A stretch of 64,000 nucleotides of DNA from Sabellastarte sp. h YS-2021 (taxonomy: Eukaryota; Annelida; Polychaeta; Sabellida; Sabellidae): the NCBI GenBank assembly GCA_964017235.1, contig OZ024927.1, forward strand, positions 57,541,293 through 57,605,292, in the 5' to 3' direction. The position numbers were made by a program, and so were the translations under genes. The notes beneath the pieces are model-generated. The model did no database searches. It saw nothing but the letters and a program-made list of their open reading frames with translations, and was not told where the DNA came from. Numbering within the stretch: the first letter of the stretch is position 1; the number at the start of each line of letters is the position of its first letter. Positions 35,295-47,172 of the stretch are shown one piece after another.

Positions 35295-35545
35295 CTTGAG
35301 CTAAGTCGAGTTATCGAGTTAGTAAGTCGATAAATTGAGATAGCTAAGTCGATTTATTGAGATACTAACTCCATAAATCAAGATAACTGAGTCGATTTAT
35401 CGAGTTGGTAAGACGATAAATCAAGATAGCTAACTCGATTTATCGAGATACTAAGTCGATAAATCGACTTTCACTACTTCTATATCTCGTTGAAAACTAT
35501 TTCCTCAGGTTGTGGGGTACAGGCATCTCTGTTTGTATATGAAAG
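35295..35545. repeat. Palindromic minisatellite (right block) and F5-type 3' end
   Basis: About four more 43-bp dyad units (35295-35470) are followed by CACTACTTCTATATCTCGTTGA and GTTGTGGGGTACAGGCATCT. This resembles the F5 3' terminus at 59950-60020. The palindromic blocks plus spacer may thus be part of an F5-like composite, but no 5' end was found. Confidence 0.5.
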
Positions 35546-35639
35546 AAGCGACTCCTGGGAAAAATTTCTGAATATGATGTCATGACATTTCAACCAATCA
35601 GAGAAGTCACATGACCAAAAACATGTTTTTCAAAAGGGT

Positions 35640-36650
35640 GTGCTTGTCCGGATGATAACTTAAAAGCGCTTCACCTATTCACATAAAATTTGATAAGTAG
35701 GTTTGTCTGGAAATCATTAACTTTTGGAAGTGATTCAATACAAAATGGCCGACTTATTGATGATTTACTATATGTCAATTTTTCTTTATGCTGAAAACAC
35801 AAAAACGCATTTATCTCGGAAACGGAGCGAGATAGAGCAATTTTGACGAACATTTTGAAGTGCAGGGTATCTCAGAGTCTACTGGCAACTTTTCGCAAAA
35901 ATTGTTTTCCAGTCATTTTTGGCGGCCATCTTGAATTTCTGTGTTAAACGCAAAAAACCGTTTATCTCAGAAACGGAGCAAGATAGAGCAATTTTGACAA
36001 AGTTTTTGACCCGCAGGGTATCTGCAGAGTGTACTGGCGACTTTTCTCAAAAATGTTTTCCTGCCACTTTTGGCGGCCATCTTGAATTTCTGCGTTAAAC
36101 GCAAAAACCTGTTCATCTCGGAAACGGAGTGAGATAGAGCGATTTTGACGAAGGTTTTGACCCACAGGGTATCTGCAGAGTGTACTGGCGACTTTTCTCA
36201 AAAATTGTTTTCCTGCCACTTTTGGTGGCCATTTTGAATTTCTGTGTTAAACGCAAAATTCCGCTTATTTTGGAAATGGAGCGAGATAGAGCGATTTCGA
36301 CGAAATATTTGACCTGCAGAGTAGCTGCAGAGTTTGCTGCCGACTTTTCTCAAAAATCGTTTTCCTGCCATCTTGAATTTCTGCGTTAAACACAAAAACC
36401 TGTTTATCTTGGAAACGGAGCAAGATAGAGTGATTTCGACGAAATTTTTGACCCGCAGGGTATTTGCAGAGTCTACTGGCGATTTTCCGAAAAATCATTT
36501 TCCTGCCACTTTTGGAGGCCATCTTGAATTTCTGTGTTAAATACAAAAACCCGTTTATGTCAGAAACAGAACGAGATAGAGCGATTTCGACAAAATTTTT
36601 GACACGCAGGATATATACAAAGTCTATTGGCGACATTTCGCAAAATTCAT
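35640..36650 (+). repeat. Tandem array related to the F3 core, ~141-152-bp units
   Basis: Units share GAGATAGAGCGATTTCGACGA, GACCCGCAGGGTATCTGCAG and TTTTGGCGGCCATCTTGAATT-like segments with the F3 core (quoted in part). The linkers differ (AAACGCAAAAACC…, TTTTCTCAAAAATTGTTTTCC). Six units can be seen, 141-152 bp apart. The array is cut by F3 copy C at 36651 and resumes at 37991. Open frames on both strands are repeat artefacts. Confidence 0.85.
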
Positions 36651-37990
36651 TATGTCCACCCACTGGGGGCTTTGTCCGCCGTCCCACTTGGTTTCCAGAC
36701 ATTTTAGGCAACAGTTCTTATCCTATCTTTACCAAATTTGGCATGCAGGTTTATTGGGTTAATAGCTTGTATGGGATTGCTTTTGGTGATGATAGCTCTA
36801 TAGCTAACTGAGTAATAGCTACTTTGCTACTTTTGAGTATCTCTTTGGTTTCCAGACATTTTAAGGAATGCTATTAAGCCTAGCTTTCTGAAATTTGGTA
36901 TGGAGGTTCATTGGGTTAATAGCTTGTATGGGATTGCTTTTGGGGGGAATTGCTTCATAGATGAGTGAGAAATTAATTAAATAAATGAGTAATTGGCTAT
37001 TCTGAATACTGACAAAGGCAAATGTGCTCATATCTCCTAAACCGTGCGAGATAGAGCGATTTCGTCGAAATTTTCGACCCACAGGGTATCTAAGGAATGT
37101 ACACTTTGCAATTTTCAAAAAATTTTCCCCTCCCCAAAAATGGCGGCCATTTTGAATTTTTGCCAAAAATGGCAAAACACAAATTTGCTTCTATCTCCTT
37201 AACCGTGCGAGATAGAGCGATTTCGTCGAAATTTTCGACCCACAGGTTATCTCAGAAATCCACTCAGCAATTTAAAAAAAAATTTCCCCTCTCCAAAAAT
37301 GGCGGCCATTTTGAATTTTCGAATTTTTGCCCAAAATGGCAATACACAAATTTGCTTCTATCTCCTTAACCGTGCGAGATGAGCGATTTCGTCGAAATTA
37401 TCAAGCAACAGGGTATCTGACCAATGTACTCTTGGCAATTTTCAAAAATTCCCCCCCCCCCCCCCCCCCCCCCAAAAGAAAAAATGGCGGCGTTTTTGAA
37501 TTTTCGAATTTTTCCCAAAAATGGCAAAACACAAAATTGCTTCTATCTCCTTAACCGTGTGAGATAGAGGGATTTCGTCAAAATTTTCGACCCACAGGGT
37601 ATCTGAGCAATGTACTCTTGGCAATTTTCAAAAAATTTCCTCTTCCCACATATGGCGGCCATTTTGAATTTTTGAATTTTTGCCCAAAATGGCAAAACAC
37701 AAAATTTGCTTCTATCTCCTTAACCGTGCAAGATAGAGTAATTTCATCCAAATGTTCGACCCAACCAATGCAAAAAGGCATGAAGCTGAAATAATTTACA
37801 TCTACACTAATAAATATTTAACCATCATTGATATATTTCACAAATGAAACAGGGTCTTGTAAGACTACTGTACAATTTGGGCAAAAGGTTCATGGGGTGG
37901 ACATTACACATGATAATGTGTGTTCTTCTATGCTATCCTGTTTCTATTCATATGTCGCAGCTACTATCAACAGGGCGTCCTATTTCTAGT
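36651..37990 (+). mobile_element. F3 Helentron-like element, copy C (clean insertion)
   Basis: It has the full F3 layout: 5' TATGTCCACCCACTGGGG, leader, 169-bp core units (one with a roughly 20-nt poly-C at about 37451-37473), 3' subterminal GGGGTGGACATTACACATG, and CTAG at 37986-37989. Its flanks belong to one unit of the surrounding array (…GCAAAATTCAT before, TTTCCCGCCACTTTTGG after). The inferred empty site resembles CATTTTCCTGCC in a sister unit, with no target duplication and T on each side. Confidence 0.82.
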
Positions 37991-38170
37991 TTTCCCGCCA
38001 CTTTTGGCGGAGATAGAGCGATTTCAACAAAATTTTTGATCCACAGGGTATCTGCAGAGTCTACTGGCGGTTTTTCACAAAAATAGTTTTTCCGCCACTT
38101 TTGGCCGCCATCTTGAATTTCTGCGTAAAACGCAAAAGCCTGTTTGTCTCAGAAATGGAGTGAGATAGAG
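37991..38170 (+). repeat. Tandem array, continuation after F3 copy C
   Basis: One further unit and a half of the array begun at 35640 (GGTATCTGCAGAGTCTACTG, CTTTTGGCCGCCATCTTGAA), ending in the GAGATAGAGCTG motif. It confirms that F3 copy C is an insertion. Confidence 0.8.
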
Positions 38171-38558
38171 CTGTGCAAAAACAATTTCTTTTTCTCTTGC
38201 GAAGCAATACTTTAGTTTTAAATTATTGAAGATATTTATTTTTGTTGTCCTTTCAACTTCCTTATTTGGTATGCAAAAGCACACACGTTTCACAGATGAC
38301 AATCAAATTTTATTAAGTATTCTACTATTTAATGCAAAGTAGAGGTTTGTGCAGTGATATGGCACCAATCAGTAACTATAATCCTGTCTCTTCTTATTCC
38401 CCTTGTCCCAGTATAATATCTGTCATTCAAACATTTATTTCATAAAGATTCAGTTTTATCTCTTCTGTTTTATGAAAATTCTATTATCCAAACAAAATAC
38501 AACTGGCACTTAGGCTCTTTATTGTATATTCACATTCTTTGTGTGTATTGTTTTACAG
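38171..38558. other. Intron 5, distal part, nothing recognised
   Basis: Pyrimidine-rich AT-rich sequence leading to the exon 6 acceptor. No repeat or gene was identified. Confidence 0.5.
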
Positions 38559-39348
38559 GCCAACATGTGTTTTGTGAACATTGACACTTTGACTGTTGAA
38601 CTGCCTGAATACTTGCCAGAGTTTCCTTACAAACAGCAGCTCATTCAAGATATTGATGTCTGGCTCAAAAATCCATTCTGTTCAAGAGAGAGCCTCAATG
38701 GCAATCAAAGGGACAGTGGGTTCCGCGATAGTTTTGTGGGATTTGATGAATCCAGTGCAGAAGCCTCGAAATCAGGTTCCATGTGGAGTCTACCTAATAA
38801 GATGGAGGTATTACAGCAAAGTGAAGCTCTGGCCAAGATCACAGCCTTGGCCAAAAAGACTGGGGTGATTTCTTCACTGGATGACATCAGTGAATCCTTG
38901 CATAAAACCAGCATAGACAGTATCAGTGTCTCCAAGAGGCTTGGAACTGTAGATGACCATGCCAAAGATCTCATGACGAACAACATGATTCGAGAGGTGT
39001 TCTTACACTACTTCCTGCAGATGTTTCACTGCTTTGACCATTTCGTCATCCAACCTCCTCCTAAATTTACCATGGATGAGTGGCTAAGCAATAGAGACAG
39101 CATGGAGAATTTTGACAAAACTGCATTCTTAGGTGATCAGCCAGAAGCTCAGCTGCCCTTCATATCTGCATTCATAGAGACACAGATGTTTACAACATTT
39201 ATAGATAACAAGCTGCTGTCCAATTGGGAAGAGATGGAACCCAATCTGAAGCTGTTTGAACAGAGACTGAGCAAGTACAGTGTAAGGGATGGACACGGTG
39301 ACCGGAGGCTGAAAATGTACAACAGAAACAGCATGGCAATAGAAGGAG
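38559..39348 (+). CDS. DENND5: DENND5 coding exon 6 (cDENN end, linker, dDENN)
   Basis: This 790-nt exon starts with ANMCFVNIDTLTVELPEYLP (human [20 protein letters not shown]). A poorly conserved serine-rich linker follows (about residues 375-450). The dDENN block then reads MIREVFLHYFLQMFHCFDHF, NRDSMENFDKTAFLGDQPEA, LPFISAFIETQMFTTFIDNK. These match human [32 protein letters not shown] and [20 protein letters not shown]. The first in-frame ATG at 38541 is intronic; the exon begins at 38559 after TTTTACAG. The donor is GTATGT. Phases are 0 in and 1 out. Residues about 350-612. Together with exons 2-5 this completes the tripartite DENN Rab-GEF module. Confidence 0.97.
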
Positions 39349-39720
39349 GTATGTTTAAACAAAGTTTTCTCACTTATCTTCAATGAGCAAATGAGAAATC
39401 ATTGTTTTATTATTTACTTACTTTACTTTCTTGCTTAGATTTTAGATCATTGCTGATATACAAGGCATCAGAAAAAAACAAAAAAAACAAGAAATCTGTT
39501 TTTCTGGCACAATTTAAGTGAGTCCTTGGTGGGAATATCAAAGAAGACAGAAAATAAAAAAGAAAATAACACAGTCCCACAAAAATATGAGCACCTGCTA
39601 ATAAAATTTAATATTAAATATGAAATGATTCTCCCAGCAAACTATATTTTTAAATTAATCATTATGAGGAGTAACATTGTTCATATCTTTGTTTAATTCA
39701 TAAACAATCATTGTTATAAT
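39349..39720. other. Intron 6, proximal part
   Basis: A-rich sequence with an AAAAAAACAAGAAATC-type run near 39473-39495. Nothing else was recognised. Confidence 0.5.
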
Positions 39721-42020
39721 TATGTCCACCCCACTGGGGGGTCGACATATTATTTTTGCTTTTTCCGCAGTCCGCCGTCCGCCGTCCCACTTGGTTTCCA
39801 GACATTTTAGGCAACAGTTCTTATCCTATCTTTACCAAATTTGGCATGCAGGTTTATTGGGTTAATAGCTTGTATGGGATTGCTTTTGGTGATGATAGCT
39901 CTATAGCTAACTGAGTAATAGCTACTTTGCTACTTTTGAGTAGCTCTTTGGTTTCCAGACATTTTAAGGAATGCTATTAAGCCTAGCTTTCTGAAATTTG
40001 GTATGGAGGTTCATTGGGTTAATAGCTTGTATGGGATTGCTTTTGGGGGGAATTGCTTCATAGATGAGTGAGTAATTAATTAAATAAATGAGTAATTGGC
40101 TATTTTGAATACTGAAAAAGGCAAATGTGCTCATATCTCCTAAACCATGCGAGATAGAGCGATTTCATCGAAATTTTCGACCCACAGGGTATTTAAGGAA
40201 TGTAATCTTTGCAATTTCCAAAAAATTTTCCCCTCCCCCAAAATGGCGGCCATTTTGAATTTTTGAATTTTTGCCAAAAATGGCAAAACACAAATTTGCT
40301 TCTATCTCCTTAACCGTGCGAGATAGAGCGATTTCGTCGAAATTTTCAACCCATAGGGTATCTCAGGAATGTACTCTTTGCAATTTTCAAAAAATTTTCC
40401 CCTCCCCAAAAATGGCGGCCATTTTGAATTTTCGAATTTTTGCCCAAAATGGCAAAACACGAATTTGCTTCTATCTCCATAACCGTGCGAGATAGAGCGA
40501 TTTCGTCGAAATTTTCAAACCACAGGGTATCTAAGAAATGTACTCTTCAATTTTCAAAAAAGTTTCCCCTCCCCACATATGGTGGCCATTTTGAATTTTC
40601 GAATTTTTGCCCAAAATGGAAAAACACAAATTTGCCTTAACCATGCAAAATAGAGTTATTCAGTGATTCTGCTACATGAAAAGTCCGGCCGGACATTCTG
40701 TCCTAAGACTAGGAAAACGTTTAGGACATTTTCGGAGAATTTAGGACAGAATTCTTGTCAATCAAATTTTCATTCTACAGGTTGCTAAAATTAAGTCATT
40801 AAAGTCAATGACCCTATATGAATGGGATATAAAGTAAAATTTACTGAATCATAATAAAAATCTCATTTAGTTAAAATGTCAAAAAGTCTTTATCATGTTC
40901 AATGATCATGTATTACTAAAATGAGAACTCACGGCCACAGAACCTAAGTATGGTGAATCGGTGATCCATGAGATTTTCATGCTATTAAAATGTCCACTGG
41001 CAGTAAACATTACAGCTAGCAAATAAACTTTCAATCTGATTTTTTTTCAGTGCAATTATTAATAAAAAGAAATATTAATCAAAGCAAAAATTCAGAATAT
41101 TACAGTAAAATTTATGTGGAACCCTACAGAAAACAAAATCTACAATTACACGAAAATACCAGACAGCCATAACTAATATTCATGAGAAGATATGAGGACA
41201 CAGATTTTCCCTGGGATTTCCTTGCAATATTTTATAAAATGGAAGCGTAGACGAAAATCAAATACTTTAAACTCAAGAACTCGTGGCCATAGCACCCAAG
41301 TCATTAATATTCATGAGAAGATATGAGGACACGGATTTCCCCTGGGATTTCCTTGCAGATCACGTGGCTTGTCACGAGATTTCATAAAAGACGTCTAGAT
41401 CTTGCTACAATTTAAAATCACGTAGATCTCGCGAGATTTTAGGGTTGTAACGTGACTTCATATTTTGTAAATAAAAAGACGTCTAGATCTTCTATTATCG
41501 CCCATGGATACGACTCGGACAATATGTCCTAATATTCTATTTAAAATTCGGGGTTTTGTTGCAAAATTCGGTCAATGACCGATGGCCGACGCGAATCTGA
41601 AACCCTGTTATTTCGTTGAAATTTTCGACCCATAGGGTATCTAAGAAATGTACTCTTGGCAATTTTCAAAAAATTTTCCTTTTCCCAAAAATGGCAGCTA
41701 TTTTGAATTTTCAAATTTTTGCCAAAAATAGAAAAACAGGAATTTGCTTCTATCTTCTTAACCGTGCAAGATAGAGTGATTTCGTCAAAATTTTCGACCC
41801 AACCAATGCAAAAAGGCATGAAGCTGAAATAATTTACATCTACACTAACAAATATTTAAGCATCATTGATATATTTTACAAATGAAACAGGGTCTTGTAA
41901 GACTACTGTACAATTTTGGCAAAAGGTTCATGGGTGGACATTACACATGATAATGTGTGTTCTTCTATGCTATCCTGTTTCTATTCGCACCTACTATCAA
42001 CAGGGCGTCCTATTTCTAGT
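39721..42020 (+). mobile_element. F3 Helentron-like element, copy D (interrupted)
   Basis: It has the 5' hairpin TATGTCCACCCCACTGG…GGTCGACATA, the F3 leader and 169-bp core units (about 40130-40655). A 947-bp foreign insertion (40661-41607) follows, then one more core unit and the F3 3' tail (AAGGTTCATGGGTGGACATT, GGGCGTCCTATTTCTAGT; CTAG at 42016-42019). It shares a shortened unit (TTTGCCTTAACCATGCAAAA) with copy A. Confidence 0.78.
40661..41607. mobile_element. 947-bp insertion with CAG…CTG ends, TTATT flanks
   Basis: It interrupts F3 copy D. The flanks are TTATT on each side (40656-40660, 41608-41612). The ends CAGTGATTCTG and CAGATTC-like inverse (GAATCTGAAACCCTG) suggest a hAT-related element with a 5-bp duplication, but the TIRs are poor. 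Inside, a block of about 75 bp is duplicated (TCATGAGAAGATATGAGGAC at about 41190 and about 41308). AGACGTCTAGATCTT also occurs twice. There is no coding capacity. Confidence 0.55.
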
Positions 42021-45000
42021 TCATTTATCATTCATAACACTAGTTGTTGTCTCAGAGGTGATGGTTAAAAAGAACTAAAACTTTTTAGCCATCAATTGAG
42101 GTTTATTTACAGGTTTGTTTTTCTTTACATTTAGTCATATAAAAGATAAAGATCCTTATATCCTTGTAGTTTCAATGCCCTAACCAGTTACCGTGGTTAC
42201 CACTGAAAGCAACATTCAGAACTAACGTGGCTGCTGAATAACTCCCTTTTTCCAGGGACTTTCCTTCTTAATTTTTTGTAATTTCTGTTGATAAATCATG
42301 AAAAAATACCCAAACGAGAGATTCTGTGGATGTTTCAATTATCAGTTGCTATTTTGAAGTCTTTTCATAGCCTTTTAAAAGGCTTGCACATTAACAAATT
42401 ACAGAACAACCTCTATCATCAAATCATGTCAGGGGAGTAAAATTTTGTTCAGATAAAAGAAAGGTAATAAAATAGGACAGGTATTTTGTTACAAAATAAA
42501 TTTGAGGAATACAAATTAGGGAGCATGGAAATATGATTATAAAATTTAATATTGGCATGACAGTGATTGAATAATACTGGTTCTATTGTCATAATAATCA
42601 GAAACCTTCAGAGCCTTGAGAAGTTTTAAAGAATCCTTTAATCCTTTGATTATAATATACTTAATTAGTATCTAGGAGATAATGTGTAATGATTGTATTC
42701 CTTGTCATCCTGCTTAGTCTCTCTCCCATGTAGGATGTTTTATGGTAATCACTGATCAGTACTAATCACCTTTAATAATATATTTAATGATTGCAAAATT
42801 TCATGAAACTATCCAAACATGAAACTTTTTGATTGGATTTTTTTTTTCATTTTATATTCAATTATTTTTTTTTAATTAGTTTATTACTGGAAATATATCT
42901 CTGCCAGCCATTTGTATACAAACAAAACAATATGTGTCATGGTAAAAAGTCCAATCTGATTGAATTTCAATTTTGGCTGATAAAAAGTCCAGTTGGAGCT
43001 TCTACCAAGCTAAACCAACCAAGCTACCAAGCTAAACTTTTTAAAGTTCCCAGATGGACTTTCAGCTGTGACAGATATATTAAATAAGACAATATTCAGA
43101 AACTTTAATGATGATATATCTTTATCTTACAAGGCTGAGTTAAAAACGTTCAAAATCAAGGCTAGGTTTACTGTTGTTTAAATTAAGAATGATGACACTT
43201 ATTTTGCTTTTCCAGGGAAACGGCTAGAATGACTGATCATGTGTCTGTAAAATTGGAACATTGTAGAGGTCATTATATTCAATAATTTATTATTCAAACA
43301 CATCTCACTGAAACAGGCAGGGATGATATTTAGTTCCTATGGCTATTATTGTCTGACCTAACTCTATTGGTCACCAAACCTTTGTGAAACATTGTCTGGG
43401 TGATGATTATTTCAGTACATCAAGCTGCATCTGGTAAGGTTGTACAGATCACTCAATTTCCTGTCAAAGAATGACCCAATGAATTATATAGAGTGGAAAA
43501 TTGGGAAAACTTTATACATTATGGTTTTGCAAATATTGTTTTCAAACTTGAGCTGAAATGAGCCATTTTCTGTAACTTCTACAAGAAAATCATCCACATC
43601 ATTCTGCTGCCACATAGATTTGACTTTATTATCTAATAACTCAGAAAATATTTGACCTAGAACTTTGAAATTGGGTATGTGACTAAGAAGTCTTTATTTT
43701 GGTGATCTTGACCCTTGACCTTCAATTTCAAGGTCAATGGAGGCCATGAGAAGGTAAATTTTTGGCCATTTTTTCACATTTTGTTCCAATTCTCATATAA
43801 GAAAGCTTGAATCCTGCTTTTTGAGGTCTCAGAAAGAACGTGAAAATCCCCGCTTTCGGTATTGTATTTTTAAGCCACGTCTTCCAGAGGTCTCATATAA
43901 TGTTTAACTAATGAAGAGCCAAGTAACAGCATAATATTTTTGTCAATGAAACAAAAATTATTGATCATGACCCACCATCTGTACACAACTGTAGCTATTA
44001 TGTAGGTTATGATAAATTATGCATGATTAACAAGTATAAAATCAAACCTTTCGAATGGTATACAGTAAATATTTTTGACTTTAAAAAATTTGCAATTATT
44101 TCTATTCACTGGGTGTGATTGTCTAGGGAATTTAGATGAAGAGACAGACTTTTACATTTATTAATAGAAATAGACATTTTGGTACTTCTTTAATAGTAAT
44201 GTATGGCACTGTAATGATGCTCTATGAACTACATGAAACCACTCAGACATGGGCTCTCTTTAAATGGAGTAAAATACTGAAAAAATATTCATAATCAAAC
44301 ACAAATAAGGGTACATATTTGTGTATGCTGTAGTTTATGTTAATGATATCTAACAATCTGATACAAGTTCGAGAACTGTTTCAAATAAAAAATTCTGATC
44401 GGTTTATATCATTTCTGGAATTTTTTACTTACTAGCCAAACAGAAATGTTATTTGTACTTAGGAAAACAGAAATTAGATTTAATTAAGTTTCTGCAACTT
44501 TAGCTCTGTTTTGTAGAAAAATTAAAGTATCTTTTCTTCTGAAAAAAGTGTAATGCTTTGTGTAAACTCTTGCCAGTGTTTGGGTAAAGTCTCTTCTCTA
44601 ATTAAGTCTCTCCCACATAGATATTGTCTCTGCACATTTGTCAGGTTGCTCCGTGTTTTTGTTCTGGAGTCCACAAAATATACACTGAAGGCTTTGAAAA
44701 ATTGCTCGCCCAAACCACTGATTAATTCATTTGCGTTATATCTTTCACAAATCTGGAATTGAACTTTTGGAAATGAGAAAAAAAATTCAGTGCTTTACAT
44801 CACTACTCAAAATAGAGTTTTAAGAGTTTCTAAATAAGAAATTATTGATGCATAACAAACCTTAGTATTCCTGAGAATGTTTTGTGACTTTTGTTGCAAG
44901 CAATAGACTAAGTCTTCTTGCTCCATCCCTTTAATAAAACATTGTAAAACCCTCCTAAGCCAGCCTGTAAAATGTTTCCTGGTGTGGCTTTTTGCAGTGT

Positions 45001-45513
45001 CTGAAAAATAACCATAAAAAATTTGCAGCATAAATATTTTAACGTTAAAGAACAATATAGAGTAACACTATATGTCGGAAATGTTCCATTTTATTAGCCA
45101 AAAAAAACTTGTGAAGTTACATCTGACTTGGTTATTTGACTGATTGGGTGGTTGTAGATTTCACATTAAAACAAAATATTGACTTAAAACTTTTTCACTG
45201 CTATTTGGATGTCAGATCTGGTGAATTTTATGATGCTCAAGCCTGACTACAATCCCATACGAGTCAATTTGTCCTTGATGTTTTATGTTTTTTATGATGT
45301 CAGTTGAAATAACAGTTGATTCAGTTCACAAATGATATTAAATCTGGAGGGAAAATATGTTTAAAGTTAACATGATTTCAGGAGAATTGTGTACAAATTA
45401 TGGGGGTTAGTTTGCTGGAACAAAAAATCAAATTGCTTGAAAATTCTGAAAAGCTGCAAAATTTACTGATCTCTTATTGGGTTATTCACTGCTGAGTGCT
45501 GCTTGCCTTATCA
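42021..45513. other. Intron 6, single-copy stretch
   Basis: The longest apparently repeat-poor part of the window. A single degraded core-like stretch lies at about 43620-43760 (CTTGACCCTTGACCTTCAAT). No gene, RNA or transposon ends are seen; small open frames lack homology. Confidence 0.5.
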
Positions 45514-45521
45514 TTGGTAAG

Positions 45522-45745
45522 TAGGGCTGCCATGAGTAGCAAATTTGGTACTCGAGTACTCTACTCTAAAATGAGTACTCTTTTTAGCAATAAATACAAC
45601 AAAATGTGCCATTTTCCCCTGAAAATTAACAGAAATTTACTCAGTTTATTTGAGTGTAAAAGAGTACTCTTTTGTTCATTTTGTACTCCAAATAATTTAG
45701 TAATCTAATCTTGAGCGAGTACTGGAATATTCTTTAACAGCCCTA
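45522..45745. mobile_element. hAT-type MITE, 224 bp, TSD TTGGTAAG/TTGGTAAC
   Basis: The ends TAGGGCTGCCATGAGTA and TTCTTTAACAGCCCTA form a short TIR (TAGGGCTG). The 8-bp flank is TTGGTAAG at 45514-45521 and TTGGTAAC at 45746-45753. Internal GAGTACTC motifs repeat. Non-coding. Confidence 0.78.
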
Positions 45746-46002
45746 TTGGTAACAGATCTTATTATTCTTTACAGCATCTTTACAGTATACATACATATCA
45801 ACACTTTGATTGTGGCATCCAGACTGAAAATATGAATTTTTTTCAAGTTGATTTTTGTTGCTTTTCTATAAAAATGTGTCTGCCATGTTTAATCTTGACA
45901 AATCATGTTTACAACTAATCCATTGGATAAGTGTGACAGCACCTTTAGATTTCCAGACGTGGTTGCCAACTGACCAATCACAATGTGTCTTGTATTTGAC
46001 AG

Positions 46003-46144
46003 AGACCTTGATTGAGAAACGAGCACACACGGCCATGACAGTAGAGCTGCAGACACACCACGTGGAAGGCGAGCAACCCCAGCACATCCCGGGCAAGTTC
46101 CCCACCCTCTCCTCTCAGGTGCTTCAGGAGCCCACCAGCAATAG
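46003..46144 (+). CDS. DENND5: DENND5 coding exon 7 (post-dDENN linker)
   Basis: This 142-nt exon encodes TLIEKRAHTAMTVELQTHHV, then EGEQPQHIPGKFPTLSSQVL and QEPTSN. It corresponds to human …DHTAIHPHLLDMKIG…YEPGFFPKLQSDVL…GPASN, the segment between dDENN and the first RUN domain. The acceptor is TTGTATTTGACAG and the donor GTCAGT. It enters in phase 1 (giving Glu) and leaves in phase 2 (Arg split, AG|). No exon compatible with phase 2 and with the DENND5 sequence that should follow (…REKYIQEAR…QTNWKFVEGLLKECR) was found up to 64000, so the gene continues beyond the window. Residues about 613-659. Confidence 0.9.
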
Positions 46145-46937
46145 GTCAGTTCTTTATTTAAGAACAAGTGGACTCACTGTGAGTCCCAAGTTTTTGGGTG
46201 AGCCTATTAATATTCTTATACCACAAAAAGTGGTAGTAAGACTTAAAATATAACTGAATTATTAATGTATATATTATGGAATATGATACTTCATGTTAAC
46301 AAATTTATTGAAAATAAATTGTCAAATATCAGAGGAAATTGGAAAATAATGATAAACATAAAGATTGTGAATACAAATATGGCTGATCATTAGGTTATAC
46401 CCATGTTATTTGTATGGGAAGAGACAATATTTTACTAGGTTCACAAGTACCCAGTTCACTATATTGCACCTGGTTTGTCAACACAAACGACTTGTTTTCA
46501 AGATTCCCAGATAACCTATCACAACCCTTATAAAAACACTACCATTTTGGTTTCCTGGATTTGGAGTAGATTTGCAGTGGCTGTTAAAATGATGAGGAAA
46601 ATATTTTTGTGTCTCAAATCAGATGTTTTTTCTCAAGTGGCTTTTGACTAACACCAAGGTCACATCTTTCCGTGCTGGCTTCACAAGCTACAAACAAAAG
46701 GGCCTGTGTACTTTCAGTTGTCGATTGTTGGGGTATGTTCCAGTTCGTATCTTGGCCGGATGCAATGGGATTCAGATTTGGATAGGATGTGTTCGACACC
46801 ATGGAATGTAATTTGTGTCTAAACCGCTTTTATAAAATATTTGAAAAACCTTCCATGAACTCCCACAAACTAAACTAAACTGTACAGGCTGGAGGGGTGA
46901 GGGGGAAGGGTGGTATGGCTATATGGGTTTCTCGTTT
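46145..46937. other. Intron 7, proximal part
   Basis: No gene or transposon was recognised; small open frames on both strands at 46614-46811 lack homology. Intron 7 extends at least to 64000. Confidence 0.5.
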
Positions 46938-47172
46938 TTATGTCAGCTGACCTTATCTATCAAGGATGAAAAATTGTTCAAGGCATGCAAATCTGTCTGT
47001 TTATTTGCTAGAGACATTACAAGGGGGGTACCCCCACCAAAAGTGTGATAATTTCAACACTTTATCACAATTTTCTCAGTGACCTATTGCAGGGATTTCT
47101 CTCATATTTTGCGTATATGTACTAGGCCACAAGTAGATTCCCTTGTGTATCAGACCTGGATCTGTCTTAATT

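Noticed and set aside
38541-38558. Upstream ATG in frame with exon 6
   Set aside because: It lies before the TTTTACAG acceptor. Homology begins exactly at ANMCF, so it is intronic read-through.
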